Below are positions 48,172-59,241 of a stretch of DNA of 64,000 nucleotides, in pieces (positions within the stretch are counted from its first letter, which is position 1; the number at the start of each line of letters is the position of its first letter). The stretch is from VRUE01 sp963822295. GTDB taxonomy: Bacteria; Actinomycetota; Thermoleophilia; Solirubrobacterales; 70-9. A model generated the notes under the pieces. It saw nothing but the letters and a program-made list of their open reading frames with translations, was not told the DNA's origin and did not search any database. The stretch lies in assembly GCA_963822295.1 (NCBI GenBank), contig CAWGHD010000002.1:1860001-1924000 (forward strand), in the 5' to 3' direction. The position numbers and the translations under genes are program-made.

Positions 48172-49560
48172 CTATCGCGCGATCCGCCGGCCGGCCTCGC
48201 CGAGCACCTCGCGGAGGACGTCGTGGATTTCCTCGAACTGCTCGGTGTCGGCGATCAGCGGAGGGGCGAGCTGGATCACCGGGTCGCCGCGGTCGTCGGC
48301 GCGGCAGATCAGGCCGCGGCGGTAGAGCTCAGCGGAGAGGAAGCCGCGCAGCAGGGCCTCGGCCTCGTCGTCGTCGAAGCTCCGCTTCGTCTCCTTGTCC
48401 TTGACCAGCTCGATCGCCTGGAAGTAGCCGGCGCCGCGCACGTCGCCGACGATCGGCAGGTCGTGGAGGCTCTCGAGCATCTCGCGGAACTCGCCCTCCT
48501 TGGCGAGCACGTGGCCGCAGAGGTCCTCGCGCTCGTAGACGTCGAGGTTGGCCAACGCGATCGCGGCGGCGACCGGGTGCCCGGCGAAGGTGAAGCCGTG
48601 GGCGAAGGAGGCTTCGCCCTCCATGAAGGGCGCCGCGACCCGGTCGGAGACGACCATCGCCCCCATCGGCGCGTAGGCGGAGGTGATCGCCTTCGCCATC
48701 GTGATGATGTCCGGGACGTACTCGAAGCGCTCGCAGCCGAAGTAGTGGCCGAGCCGGCCCATCGCGCAGATCACCTCGTCGGAGATCATCAGCACGTCGT
48801 GGCGGTCGCAGATCTCGCGCACGTGCTGGAAGTAGCCCTCGGGCGGGACGAAGCAGCCGCCGGCGTTCTGGACCGGCTCGAGGATCACCGCGGCGACCGT
48901 GTCGGGGCCCTCGAAGACGATCCGCTCCTCGATCGCCTCCGCGGCCCAGGTCGGCTCGCGGTCGTCGGGCCAGCGGTAGAGGTTGGTATTGGGGACGTGG
49001 CAGCCGCCGGGGGCGAGCGGCTCGAACTGGGCGCGCAGGTCGGTGATCCCGGTCGCCGAGAGCGCCCCCAGCGAGGTGCCGTGGTAGGCGATCTCACGCG
49101 CAATCACCTTGTGCTTCTGGCCTTTGCCGTGCATCCGGTGGAAGTTGCGGGCGAGCTTCAGCGCCGACTCGACCGCCTCCGAGCCGCCGTTCGTGAAGAA
49201 GACGCGCTCCAGCCCCTCGGGGGCGAGCGCCGCGAGCCTGGTGGCGAGTTCGATCGCGCGCGGGTGGGCGTAGCTCCAGAGCGTGTAGAAGTCGAGCTCC
49301 TCGATCTGGCGGGCGGCGGCTTCGCCGAGCTCGGAGCGGCCATGGCCGGAGTTGACGCAGAAGAGCCCGGAGAGCCCATCCAGGTAGCGCTTGCCGTGCT
49401 CGTCGAAGACGTAGCAGCCCTCGCCGCGTGAGATCACGGGGATCTCGTGCTCATCGCTGTAGGTCCCCATCCGCGAGAAGTGCATCCAGAGATGGCGTCT
49501 GGCCTGCTCCTGGAGGCTGCTCACCGCCTCCGGGCTTGGTTGCTGCGACGCAACGGCCAT
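48172..49560 (-). CDS. Class III omega-amino acid:pyruvate aminotransferase
   Basis: A 462-residue PLP enzyme. FFTNGGSEAVESALKLARNFH, VIAREIAYHGTSLGALSATG, VILEPVQNAGGCFVPPEGYF, LMISDEVICAMGRLGHYFG and TMAKAITSAYAPMGAMVVS (with the PLP Lys) are the class III blocks. Likely substrates are beta-alanine, putrescine or GABA with pyruvate as acceptor, since alanine dehydrogenase is in the operon. It begins the leftward arm of the island, facing the potADBC arm. Confidence 0.92.
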   Translation of the reverse strand: MAVASQQPSPEAVSSLQEQARRHLWMHFSRMGTYSDEHEIPVISRGEGCYVFDEHGKRYLDGLSGLFCVNSGHGRSELGEAAARQIEELDFYTLWSYAHPRAIELATRLAALAPEGLERVFFTNGGSEAVESALKLARNFHRMHGKGQKHKVIAREIAYHGTSLGALSATGITDLRAQFEPLAPGGCHVPNTNLYRWPDDREPTWAAEAIEERIVFEGPDTVAAVILEPVQNAGGCFVPPEGYFQHVREICDRHDVLMISDEVICAMGRLGHYFGCERFEYVPDIITMAKAITSAYAPMGAMVVSDRVAAPFMEGEASFAHGFTFAGHPVAAAIALANLDVYEREDLCGHVLAKEGEFREMLESLHDLPIVGDVRGAGYFQAIELVKDKETKRSFDDDEAEALLRGFLSAELYRRGLICRADDRGDPVIQLAPPLIADTEQFEEIHDVLREVLGEAGRRIAR

Positions 49561-49775
49561 GCGTTCTCCTTTCCCTACTGTACGACGATATGGATAACGC
49601 TAGCTCCGAAATGGTTCGCATTCAAGTGGTCATTGGGTCAAGCGATCGGCAGGCGCTTGTCCATTAAGTACAACTGCCAGGGTCGCTGTTAGGACTTTTG
49701 CCACTTGTGCGCTGCCGCTCCGAGCGCTTACCTTCAGTGCTTGAAGGCGCAACCAGGGTCTGAGAAGGAGCCGAT
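49561..49775. promoter_or_regulatory. Divergent control region of the polyamine/amino-acid island
   Basis: 215 bp without a gene, clearly more AT-rich than its surroundings. On the minus strand TTGAAT and TAGCGT are 17 bp apart and could serve the aminotransferase operon. On the plus strand TTGTGC and TTACCT are 17 bp apart before potA. Both are weak matches. This is the expected site for PucR binding; I see no strong inverted repeat. Confidence 0.4.
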
Positions 49776-50960
49776 TTGGAGAACGCAGAACCGAGCTCGG
49801 GCGTCAACGGCGACGGCCCGGGGGTCGAGCTTCAGGGCGTCACCAAACGCTTCGGCAGCGTCGTCGCGGTCGACGACCTCAGCCTCGAGCTGGACGCCGG
49901 CGAGTTCTTCACCCTGCTCGGCCCGAGCGGCTGCGGCAAGACGACGACGCTGCGGATGGTCGCCGGCTTCGAGCAGCCGAGCGAGGGCACGATCCGCATC
50001 GAGGGCGCCGACGTCGCCGGCCTGCCGGCCCACCGGCGGCCGACCAACACCGTCTTCCAGAGCTACGCGCTCTTCCCCCACCTGACGGTCGCCGACAACG
50101 TCGCCTTCGGGCTGAAGCGCAAGAAGGTCCCGAAGACGGAGATCTCCAAGCGGGTGGCGGCGGAGCTCGATCGGGTCGGCCTGACCGCGGAGGGCGGCCG
50201 CAGGCCCGCGCAGCTCTCCGGCGGCCAGCAGCAGCGGGTCGCGCTGGCGCGGGCGCTGGTCAACCTGCCCAAGGTCCTGCTCCTCGACGAGCCGCTCGGC
50301 GCCCTCGACCTGAAGCTGCGCAAGGGCCTCCAGGTCGAGCTGAAGCGGATCCAGCGCGAGGTCGGGATCACCTTCGTCTACGTCACCCACGACCAGGAGG
50401 AGGCGTTGACGATGAGCGACCGGATCGCGGTCATGAACAAGGGCCGGGTCGAACAGGTCGCCGGCCCCGAAGAGGTCTACGAGCGGCCGGAGACGACCTT
50501 CGTCGCCGGCTTCATCGGCGTCTCCAACCTGCTGCCCGCCGCCGTCTCCGGCTCCGAAGAGGTGAGCCTCGACAACGGCCCGACGGTGCGTGTGCCGACC
50601 CGGAGCCTGGGGCAGGGGGAGCGCTGCTACGCCATCGTCAGGCCGGAGAAGCTGCGGATCGAGGCGACCGGCGACGGCGTCGCGCCCGGGTCCGGGGAGA
50701 GGCCGCGAATCGAGGGCGTCGTCGAAAGCGCCCTCTACCTGGGGACGGCGACGCAGATGGTCGTCGACCTGGGTGGGGAGGTGCGGATGACGGTGCTCTG
50801 CCCCAACGCCAGCGAGGCGGAGCGCCGGTCGCTTCCGGCAGCCGGTGACCGGGTAGCACTGAGCTGGGACCCCGAGCACATGCACGTCGTGCGTGAGTCC
50901 GGTGGGAATGGTGGGAATGGAGCCAACCAGGAGAAGAGCAGCTATGAGAAGCAGACCTGA
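49776..50960 (+). CDS. potA: Spermidine/putrescine ABC transporter ATP-binding protein
   Basis: A 394-residue ABC ATPase starting at TTG 49776 after GAAGGAG. Walker A is GPSGCGKTTTLRM, signature LSGGQQQRVALARAL, Walker B VLLLDEPLGALDLKLR, H-loop VYVTHDQEEAL. A C-terminal TOBE domain (about 290-380) follows, as in PotA. It powers the PotB/PotC permease encoded downstream. Its end overlaps the potD start by 17 bp. Confidence 0.95.
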   Translation: MENAEPSSGVNGDGPGVELQGVTKRFGSVVAVDDLSLELDAGEFFTLLGPSGCGKTTTLRMVAGFEQPSEGTIRIEGADVAGLPAHRRPTNTVFQSYALFPHLTVADNVAFGLKRKKVPKTEISKRVAAELDRVGLTAEGGRRPAQLSGGQQQRVALARALVNLPKVLLLDEPLGALDLKLRKGLQVELKRIQREVGITFVYVTHDQEEALTMSDRIAVMNKGRVEQVAGPEEVYERPETTFVAGFIGVSNLLPAAVSGSEEVSLDNGPTVRVPTRSLGQGERCYAIVRPEKLRIEATGDGVAPGSGERPRIEGVVESALYLGTATQMVVDLGGEVRMTVLCPNASEAERRSLPAAGDRVALSWDPEHMHVVRESGGNGGNGANQEKSSYEKQT

Positions 50961-52098
50961 GCGAAGGAAACTGGCGGCGCTGGCGACGGCAATAGCCGCG
51001 ATCGCCCTCTCGATGGGAATCGCGGCCTGCGGCGGCGACACGGTCGGCGGCGGCAACGAGGGCGATGTGCCGACGGCGAAATCCGGGCCGGTGAGCGGCG
51101 AGCTGATGTTCTCCAACTGGCCCGGGTACATCGACCCCGGCGAAGGGGGCAGCATCGGCACCGTCGCAGAGTTCGAAAACGAGACCGGGGTCAGCGTCGA
51201 CTACGTCGAGGACATCAACTCGAACGACGCCTTCTTCGGCAAGATGCAGCCGCTGCTCGAAGGGGGCGAGTCCGGCGGTCGCAGCCTCTTCGTCGTCGCC
51301 GACTACATGGCGGAACAGATGTACGACCTGGGCTTCCTGCAGGAGATCGACCACGCCGACCTGCCGACGGTCTTCGAGACCCTGGCGCCCGGCCTCGAGA
51401 GCCCGGCGTTCGACCCCGAGCGCAAGTTCTCCGTGCCGTGGCAGGGTGGCCTGACCGGGCTCTGGGTCGACACCGCGAAAGCGCCGGAGATCAAATCGAT
51501 CAACGACCTCTTCGACCCCAAATACAAGGGCAAAGTCACGATGCTGGAAGAACTGCGAGAAACGCCGGCGCTGGTGATGCTCGCCGAAGGGGTCGACCCG
51601 GAGGAGGCGAGCGCCGACGAGTGGCTGGCGGCGATCGACAAGATCAAGTCCGCGGCCGACTCCGGCCAGATCCGGAAATTCACCGGCAACGAGTACTACG
51701 AAGAACTCAACGCCGGCAACATCGTCGCCGCGATCGGCTGGTCGGGCGACGCCTCGCTGATCACGAACAAGAACGCCGAATGGCGGATGCCGACCGAGGG
51801 CTGCACGCGGTGGATGGAAAACATGGTGATCCCGGTGGGCGCCCCCAACACGGCGGCGGCGCTCGCCTTCATGGACTTCGTCTACCGGCCCGAGGTGGCG
51901 GTCGACATCACCGAATACGTCGAATACGTCTCGCCGGTGGACGGCGTCAAGGAGCTCCTCGCGAAACGGGGATCGGACCTCGCGGAGAGTGAGATCGTCT
52001 TCCCGACCGAGGAGTTCACCGCCGATTGCACGGGGCAGATCACGCCGCCGGACCTGGAAGAAGTGAACGAGGCGTGGCAGGAAGTGCTCACCGGGTGA
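50944..52098 (+). CDS. potD: Spermidine/putrescine-binding lipoprotein
   Basis: A 384-residue substrate-binding protein from ATG 50944 with a lipoprotein signal (TAIAAIALSMGIAACGG). ELMFSNWPGYIDPGE is the PotD start block, and VPWQGGLTGLWVDTAK and NEYYEELNAGNIVAAIGWSGDA further match the family. It captures a polyamine or related cation outside the membrane. The longer frame upstream is inside potA and is rejected. Confidence 0.93.
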   Translation: MRSRPERRKLAALATAIAAIALSMGIAACGGDTVGGGNEGDVPTAKSGPVSGELMFSNWPGYIDPGEGGSIGTVAEFENETGVSVDYVEDINSNDAFFGKMQPLLEGGESGGRSLFVVADYMAEQMYDLGFLQEIDHADLPTVFETLAPGLESPAFDPERKFSVPWQGGLTGLWVDTAKAPEIKSINDLFDPKYKGKVTMLEELRETPALVMLAEGVDPEEASADEWLAAIDKIKSAADSGQIRKFTGNEYYEELNAGNIVAAIGWSGDASLITNKNAEWRMPTEGCTRWMENMVIPVGAPNTAAALAFMDFVYRPEVAVDITEYVEYVSPVDGVKELLAKRGSDLAESEIVFPTEEFTADCTGQITPPDLEEVNEAWQEVLTG

Positions 52099-52105
52099 GA
52101 GAGCG

Positions 52106-52978
52106 ATGCGCCTGAGACAGCGCCTGGTCCCATATTGGCTGATGGGGCCGGGCGTGCTCTGGCTCATCCTCTTCTTCGTCGTGCCCATGTACTTCATGGG
52201 CGAAATGGCGTTGCGCACCGGAACGCTGAACAGCGGCTTCACCTTCGACTGGGCGTGGTCGAACTTCCCCGACTCGCTCTCCGGCCGCGGTGAGCAGATC
52301 GGCCGCACGTTCTTCTATGCCGGGACCGCGACGCTGCTGGCGCTGCTGATCGCCTACCCGCTCGCCTACGCGATCGCCTTCCGCGCCGGCCGCTTCAAAC
52401 TGCTGCTCCTGTTCGCGGTGATCGCGCCGTTCTTCACCACCTACCTGATCCGGACGATTGCCTGGAAAACGATCCTCTTCGACGACGGCACGGTCGTCAA
52501 CGTGCTCCAGGCCCTGGGCCTGGCGGACGACGGGCGGGTCCTGGCCACCTCGTTCGCGGTCATCGCCGGGCTCACCTACAACTTCCTCCCCTTCATGATC
52601 CTGCCCCTCTACGCCAGCCTCGAGCGGCTCGACGTGCGCCTGATCGAGGCGGCGAAAGACCTTTACTCCTCCTCGCGGCAGGCGTTCCTGAAGGTGACGC
52701 TGCCGCTGACCATGCCCGGCATCGTCGCCGGAGTCCTGCTCACCTTCATCCCCGCGTTCGGGGACTACATCAACGCCCAAATCCTCGGTGGGACCCAGAA
52801 CTCGATGATCGGCAACGTGATCCAGAACCTCTACCTGAGCCAGCGCGATTACCCGGAGGCGGCGGCGCTCTCCTTCCTGATGATGGCGCTGATCCTCGTC
52901 GTCGTCGTCCTCTACATCCGCTTCGCGGGCACCGAGGCCTTCATCGGCGAGGACATCGAGGAGGAGGGCGCGCGATGA
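52106..52978 (+). CDS. potB: Polyamine ABC transporter permease
   Basis: A 290-residue membrane protein with six helices. It begins LVPYWLMGPGVLWLILFFVVPM. The coupling loop is LIEAAKDLYSSSRQAFLKVTLPLTMPG, the EAA motif that contacts the ATPase. It pairs with PotC. It starts eight bases after potD and its end overlaps potC (ATGA). Confidence 0.94.
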   Translation: MRLRQRLVPYWLMGPGVLWLILFFVVPMYFMGEMALRTGTLNSGFTFDWAWSNFPDSLSGRGEQIGRTFFYAGTATLLALLIAYPLAYAIAFRAGRFKLLLLFAVIAPFFTTYLIRTIAWKTILFDDGTVVNVLQALGLADDGRVLATSFAVIAGLTYNFLPFMILPLYASLERLDVRLIEAAKDLYSSSRQAFLKVTLPLTMPGIVAGVLLTFIPAFGDYINAQILGGTQNSMIGNVIQNLYLSQRDYPEAAALSFLMMALILVVVVLYIRFAGTEAFIGEDIEEEGAR

Positions 52979-53816
52979 GGGCCGCAAGCGCGTCCTGGGC
53001 CTGGCTGCGGCGCCACGCGCTCTCCATCTTCGCCGGTCTGGCGGTCCTCTACCTGCTGGTCCCGATCATCGTCATCGCCGTCTTCTCGTTCGGCGCGACG
53101 CCGAAAGGCAAACTGACCTTCGGGCTCGACGAAGGACTCACCACCGAGTACTGGCGGGACGCATTCTCGGTGCCGGCGCTGAACGACGCCCTCGTCACCA
53201 GCCTCAAGCTCGCCGCGCTCGCGACCGCGATCTCGACCGTGATCGGAACCCTGATGGCGATCGCGCTGGTTCGCCACAAATTCCGTGGGAGGAAGGCGGC
53301 CAATCTGCTGATCGTGATCCCGATGGCGACCCCCGAGGTGGTCATCGGAGCGGCGCTGCTCTCGATGTTCGTCTACGCCACGGTCGCGACCGGGTTCACC
53401 ACCCTGCTGATCGCCCACGTGATGTTCTGCATCAGCTTCGTCGTGGTCGTCGTGCGCTCGCGGCTGATCGGCTTCGACCGCCACCTCGAGGAGGCGGCCG
53501 CCGACCTCGGGGCGACGCCGCTCGCGACCTTCCGCACCGTGACCCTGCCGCTGCTGGCGCCCGGGGTCCTCGCCGCGGCGCTGCTCGCCTTCTCGCTCTC
53601 GATCGACGACTTCGTCATCTCCAACTTCAACGCCGGCCCGACCGAGACCTTCCCGCTCTACGTCTACGGCGTCAGCCTGCGCGGCATCCCCGTGCAGGTC
53701 AACGTGCTGGCGACGATGATCTTCATCGTCCTCGTCGTCGCGGTCCTGCTCGTCCTCTTCCAGCAGCGCCGGGCCGAACGGATGACCGCGGTCCGCGCGG
53801 AGGCCGCGGCCGCGCC

Positions 53817-53820
<4 letters not shown>
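52975..53820 (+). CDS. potC: Polyamine ABC transporter permease
   Basis: A 281-residue permease with six helices. Its EAA loop reads HLEEAAADLGATPLATFRTVTLPLLAPG, and SLSIDDFVISNFNAGP is the PotC/YdcV signature. It forms the channel with PotB. The stop overlaps the start of the semialdehyde dehydrogenase gene (ATGA), linking uptake to catabolism. Confidence 0.94.
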
Positions 53821-55271
<1,451 letters not shown>

Positions 55272-55289
55272 CCGCATAGGCTGCGCATT

Positions 55290-55622
55290 GTGAAAGAGCG
55301 CGTCCTGCTGGCCCTTACGATCCTCGGCTTCATCGTCCCCAACGTCATGGTCGTCCTGTTCCTGGCGGACGAGGGCCTCGAGATCGGCGCTTACTTCTCG
55401 CACTGGACCGCGAGCCTGCCGTCGGCGCAGCTGCTCGCCGACCTGGTGATCGCCGCGCTCGCCTTCTTCGTCTGGGCCGCTGTCGACGGCCCCAGGTCGG
55501 GGGTCCGGCGGTGGTGGGTCTGCATCCCCGCGTCGCTGCTCGTCGGCCTCTGCTTCGGCCTCCCTCTCTACCTGCTGATGCGGGAGCGGGCCTTGCATGG
55601 CGCCGCGGCTCCTCAGGCCTGA
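55290..55622 (+). CDS. DUF2834-family membrane protein
   Basis: A 110-residue protein with three hydrophobic helices (LLALTILGFIVPNVMVVLFL, LLADLVIAALAFFVWAAV, WWVCIPASLLVGLCFGLPLYL). The GPRSGVRRWW loop and order of helices match DUF2834. Function is unknown. It begins with GTG, 19 bases after the dehydrogenase, and may be the last gene of the pot operon. Confidence 0.78.
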   Translation: MKERVLLALTILGFIVPNVMVVLFLADEGLEIGAYFSHWTASLPSAQLLADLVIAALAFFVWAAVDGPRSGVRRWWVCIPASLLVGLCFGLPLYLLMRERALHGAAAPQA

Positions 55623-55648
55623 TTCGGAGACGCCCTAAGCTGGCGTCG

Positions 55649-56227
55649 GTGCGGTTCCGCTTCACGACAGCCACGGCGCTCGCGACCCTCGCGGTCGCGG
55701 CCTTCGGCGCACCGGCCTTCGGCGCCCCTCCGGAGCCGGCGGCCTTCGGCCCCAACAAGATGGAATGCCGGCCCCACGCCGGCGGGCAGCGGACGAGCGC
55801 CACCTGCGGCGCGCGGATCCTCGACGACGGCCGCGCCCTGCCGCCGCCGGGCGCTCCGGCCGAGGTCCGTGCCGTGATCGAAGCGGCCAACCGGCTGACC
55901 GACAAGCCCTACGTCTGGGGCGGCGGCCACCTCAGCTGGAACGACCGCGGCTACGACTGCTCCGGCGCCGTCGGCTACGCGCTGCACGCCGCCGGGATGC
56001 TCGACTACACGATGGTCTCCGGCACGATGGCCGAGTACTGGGGCGAGCCCGGCGGCGGCCGCTGGATCACCGTCCACGCCAACCGCCTGCACGTCTACAT
56101 GGTCGTCGCCGGCCTGCGCTTCGACACCCGCGACGGCCTCACCGCCAGGACCGGCCCCCGCTGGCACACCAGCATGCCGCGCAACGCGGGCCGCTTCTTC
56201 ACCGCGCGCCACCCCGCCGGCCTCTGA
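55649..56227 (+). CDS. Secreted NlpC/P60-family cysteine peptidase
   Basis: A 192-residue protein from GTG 55649 with a signal peptide (ALATLAVAAFGAPAFG). DKPYVWGGGHLSWNDRGYDCSGAVGYAL contains the catalytic Cys of NlpC/P60 enzymes. ITVHANRLHVYMVVAGLRFD supplies a His in the family's usual place. These cleave peptide stems of peptidoglycan or related amides. The longer frame upstream lies within the DUF2834 gene and is rejected. A palindromic repeat follows its stop. Confidence 0.85.
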   Translation: MRFRFTTATALATLAVAAFGAPAFGAPPEPAAFGPNKMECRPHAGGQRTSATCGARILDDGRALPPPGAPAEVRAVIEAANRLTDKPYVWGGGHLSWNDRGYDCSGAVGYALHAAGMLDYTMVSGTMAEYWGEPGGGRWITVHANRLHVYMVVAGLRFDTRDGLTARTGPRWHTSMPRNAGRFFTARHPAGL

Positions 56228-56252
56228 GCCCGCGCCCCAGCCAGGGCCCTCG

Positions 56253-56299
56253 AATCCCATCAAGTTCGCCATGTGATGCATGGCGAACTTGATGGGATT
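56253..56299. repeat. Palindromic element, family A copy 3
   Basis: Perfect 21-bp arms (56253-56273 and 56279-56299) with a 5-base loop. It fills the 76-bp convergent gap between the NlpC/P60 gene and the flavin oxidase. The outer pair C56257:G56295 replaces G:C and T:A in the other copies. The position would suit a bidirectional terminator. Confidence 0.9.
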
Positions 56300-56303
56300 T
56301 CGG

Positions 56304-57702
56304 CTAGCGGCCGATGTGGAAGCCGATCAGCTCGGGGATGCCGGCGAGGGTGGCGCTGAGGCGGCCCGGCTCGCGGCCCTCGAGCTGGGCCTCCTCGGTG
56401 GCGGCGATCCCGCGGCGGATCGCTTCGCCGCCGATCCAGTGGAACGGCTCGGGCGGGACGCGGGGCGGCGAGGGATCGACGAAGGCGAGGCGCGACGGTT
56501 CGTCGTGGCGGTCGAGGGCGAGCGAGGCCAGCGTCCTGGCGACCATGTGGGAGGGGCCGACGCCGTTGCCGGTGTAGCCGGCGGCGGCGAAGACGCGGCC
56601 GCCGCGCAGCGGCAGGACGAACGGCAGGTGGGCCGGCGAGGCGTCGATCGGGCCGCCCCAGGCGTGGGTGATCCTGCGGCCCTTCAGCGCGGGGAAGATG
56701 ACGCCCATCTGCTCGATCGTCCGGTCGACCACCTCGCGGTCGAGCTCGGCGCGGCCCTCGAGGCCGGCGCCCAGCGCGATCCGGCCGCCGCCCCAGCCGA
56801 AGGCGATGCGGCCGTCGGGCGTCGTGCGGAAGTAGTCGACGAGGGCACGGCTGTCGGTGATGCACTCGCCGCCGGTCCAACCGGCCTCCTCGAGCAGCTC
56901 GGGGACCGGCTCGGTGAGGACGATGTGGGAGGAGGCGATCGAGAGCCTGTTCCGCAGCGGCCAGCGCAGCCCCTTCGCGGCGCCGCCGATCGCCAGCACG
57001 GCCCTGCCGGCGCGGACGACTCCGGTTTCGGTGTGCGCCTCGACCCCGGCCTCCCTGCGCCTGAGGCTGCGCAGCGGGGTCGACTCGAAGACCTCGACGC
57101 CGCTCTCGCGCAGCCGCTCGCGCAGCCCGAGCGCGAGCCGCGCCGGCTGCACGGTCGCCGCATCGGGGAAGAGGGTGCCGCCGCGGAAGGCCGGAGAGGA
57201 GCAGCGCTCGGCGACCTGCTCGGCGGAGAGCTCGATCGCGGCTCCCTCCTCGCCGAGCTCGCGGCAGGCGGCGACCGCCTCGGCGGTGGCCCCGTCGAAG
57301 GCCGGCGCCGTCGAGACCTTGAGGTAGCCGCCGCGCCGGAACCAGGCGTCGACCTCCTGCTCCTCGCAGAAGGCCTCGATCCCGTCGACCGCATCCTGCG
57401 ACGCGCGCGCGACGCGCAGCGCCTCCTCCGCCCCCCAGCGCTCCCGCATGTTCGGCAGCGAGAGCCACATCACGTTGCAGAAGCCGCCGTTGCGGCCGCT
57501 CGGCCCGCGGCCGCAGACGTCCGCCTCGAGCAGCACGACCCGCGCCTCGGGCTCGAGCCGGCTCAGGTGCCAGGCGGTCCACATCCCCGTGTAGCCGCCG
57601 CCGACGACGACGACGTCGGCCTCGCGGTCGCCGCTCAGCGCCGGGTGCGGGCTCGACCGTCCCGGCCTCCTCCAGCCAGTAGCCGTGAGGCGTGTGCTCC
57701 AT
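56304..57702 (-). pseudogene. FAD-dependent amine/amino-acid oxidase (DAO, PuuB-like), one frameshift near the start
   Basis: A DAO-family flavoprotein of about 465 residues. ATG 57702 gives MEHTPHGYWLEEAGTVEP; after about 57655 the frame changes and continues HPALSGDREADVVVVGGGYTGMWTAWHLSR, the FAD motif. PSGRNGGFCNVMW and AAGYTGNGVGPSHMVARTLA are further DAO signatures. The body is intact to the stop at 56304. The frame with the FAD motif has no start codon of its own, so the single base near 57650-57660 must be extra or missing. By context it may be a gamma-glutamylputrescine oxidase-like enzyme. Confidence 0.85.
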
Positions 57703-57752
57703 CGCCCCGAAGTGTCCCCGAAGCGCCGCGTGGGCGAGCGTAGACTCGATCC

Positions 57753-59232
57753 ATGGCCGATCGGAGCCAAGACTCGACGCCCTACGTCGATGCTCTGCTC
57801 GCCTACTCGGCCCGCGACCCCGGCCGCTTCCAGGTGCCCGGCCACAAGGGCGGGCTCGCCGCCGACCCGGCGCTGCGCGAGCTGGTCGGCGAGGCCGGGC
57901 TGCGCAACGACGTCCCCTCGATCACCGAGGGCGTCGACATCGGCCCGGAGCCGACCCCGTTCCAGCAGGCGCAGGATCTGGCCGCCGCGGCCTGGGGGGC
58001 GAGGCGGACCTGGTTCCTGATCAACGGCGCCTCGCAGGGCAACCACACGATCTGCATGGCGCTGGCGCACGCCGGCGGGCCGGTCGTCGTCCAGCGCAAC
58101 GTCCACTCCTCGGTGATCGACGGGCTCGTGCTCAGCGGCATGCGGCCGAGCTTCGCGCGCCCGAGCTCGACCCGGAGCTGGGCATCGCCCACTGCCTGAC
58201 GCCGGACTCGCTCGCTGCGGCGCTCGGCGGCGACGCCGGGGGCGGTCGCGGCGATGGTCGTCTCACCGACCTACTTCGGCGCCTGCGCCGACGTCGCCGG
58301 CCTCGTCGAGGTCGCGCACCGGCACGGCGTGCCGATCGCGGTCGACGAGGCCTGGGGGGCGCACCTCCGCTTCCATCCGGACCTGCCCGCCGACGCGCTC
58401 AGCTGCGGCGCCGACCTCGTCGTCTCCTCGACCCACAAGATCGTCGGCAGCCTGACCCAGGCGGCGATGCTCCACCTCGGCGCGGGCGGCACGGTCGACG
58501 AGGCCGTCGTCGACCGCTGCGTCAGCCTGGTCGAAACGACCAGCCCCAGCGCCCTGCTCTCCGGCTCGCTCGACGCCGCCCGGCGCCAGGCCTCGGTCCA
58601 CGGCGAGCGAGCTGCTCGCCGAGACGCTCGCCGGCGATCGCCGCGACCCGCGAGGCGATCGAGGAGATCCCCGGCCTCGCGCGTGCTCGACGACGGCATG
58701 GTCGGGCGGGCCGGGATCGCCGGCTGGGACCCGCTGCGGCTGGCGATCGACGTGCGCGGCACCGGCTCGACCGGCTACCGGCTGGCGAAGGTCGCCTTCG
58801 AGCTCGACGACGGGATCGACCTCGAGCTCGCCGCCGAGAACGTCGTCGTCGCGATCTTCGGGCTCGGCGAGCCGGCCGCGGACGCCGGCCGAGCGGCTGG
58901 TCGCCGGCGCTGCGCGAGGCGGTCGGGCGGCTCGGCGGCGAGGACCGGCGCGCCGCAGGAGCCGCTGGCGCCGCCGCCGCCATGGGGCGAGCTGGTGATG
59001 ACGCCGCGCGAGGCCTTCCTCGGCCCGCAGGAGGTGATCCCCTTCGACGATGCCGCCGGCCGGGTCGCCGCCGAGTGCGCTCGCCGCCTACCCGCCGGGG
59101 ATCCCCAACGTCCTCCCCGGCGAGCGCCTCACCGCGCGAGACCCTCGACTACATCCCGAGAGCGTCGCCCACGGCGGCTACGTGCGCGGCGGCAGCGACC
59201 GCCTGCTGAAGACGCTGCGGGTCGCTCGCTAG
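57753..59232 (+). pseudogene. PLP-dependent Orn/Lys/Arg decarboxylase, multiple frameshifts
   Basis: Read across frames, this is an approximately 485-residue fold-type I decarboxylase without the N-terminal receiver-like domain. YSARDPGRFQVPGHKGGLAAD and GASQGNHTICMALAHAGGP are in the first frame; VVSPTYFGACADVAGLVEVAH, VDEAWGAHLRFHPDLP and VSSTHKIVGSLTQAAML (PLP Lys) in another; PPWGELVMTPREAFLG and GGSDRLLKTLRVAR near the end. About a dozen single-base shifts occur between 58160 and 59160. All conserved blocks survive, so sequence error is more likely than decay. It would make or consume polyamines, close to the potADBC island. Confidence 0.82.
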
Positions 59233-59241
59233 GGTCAGGCG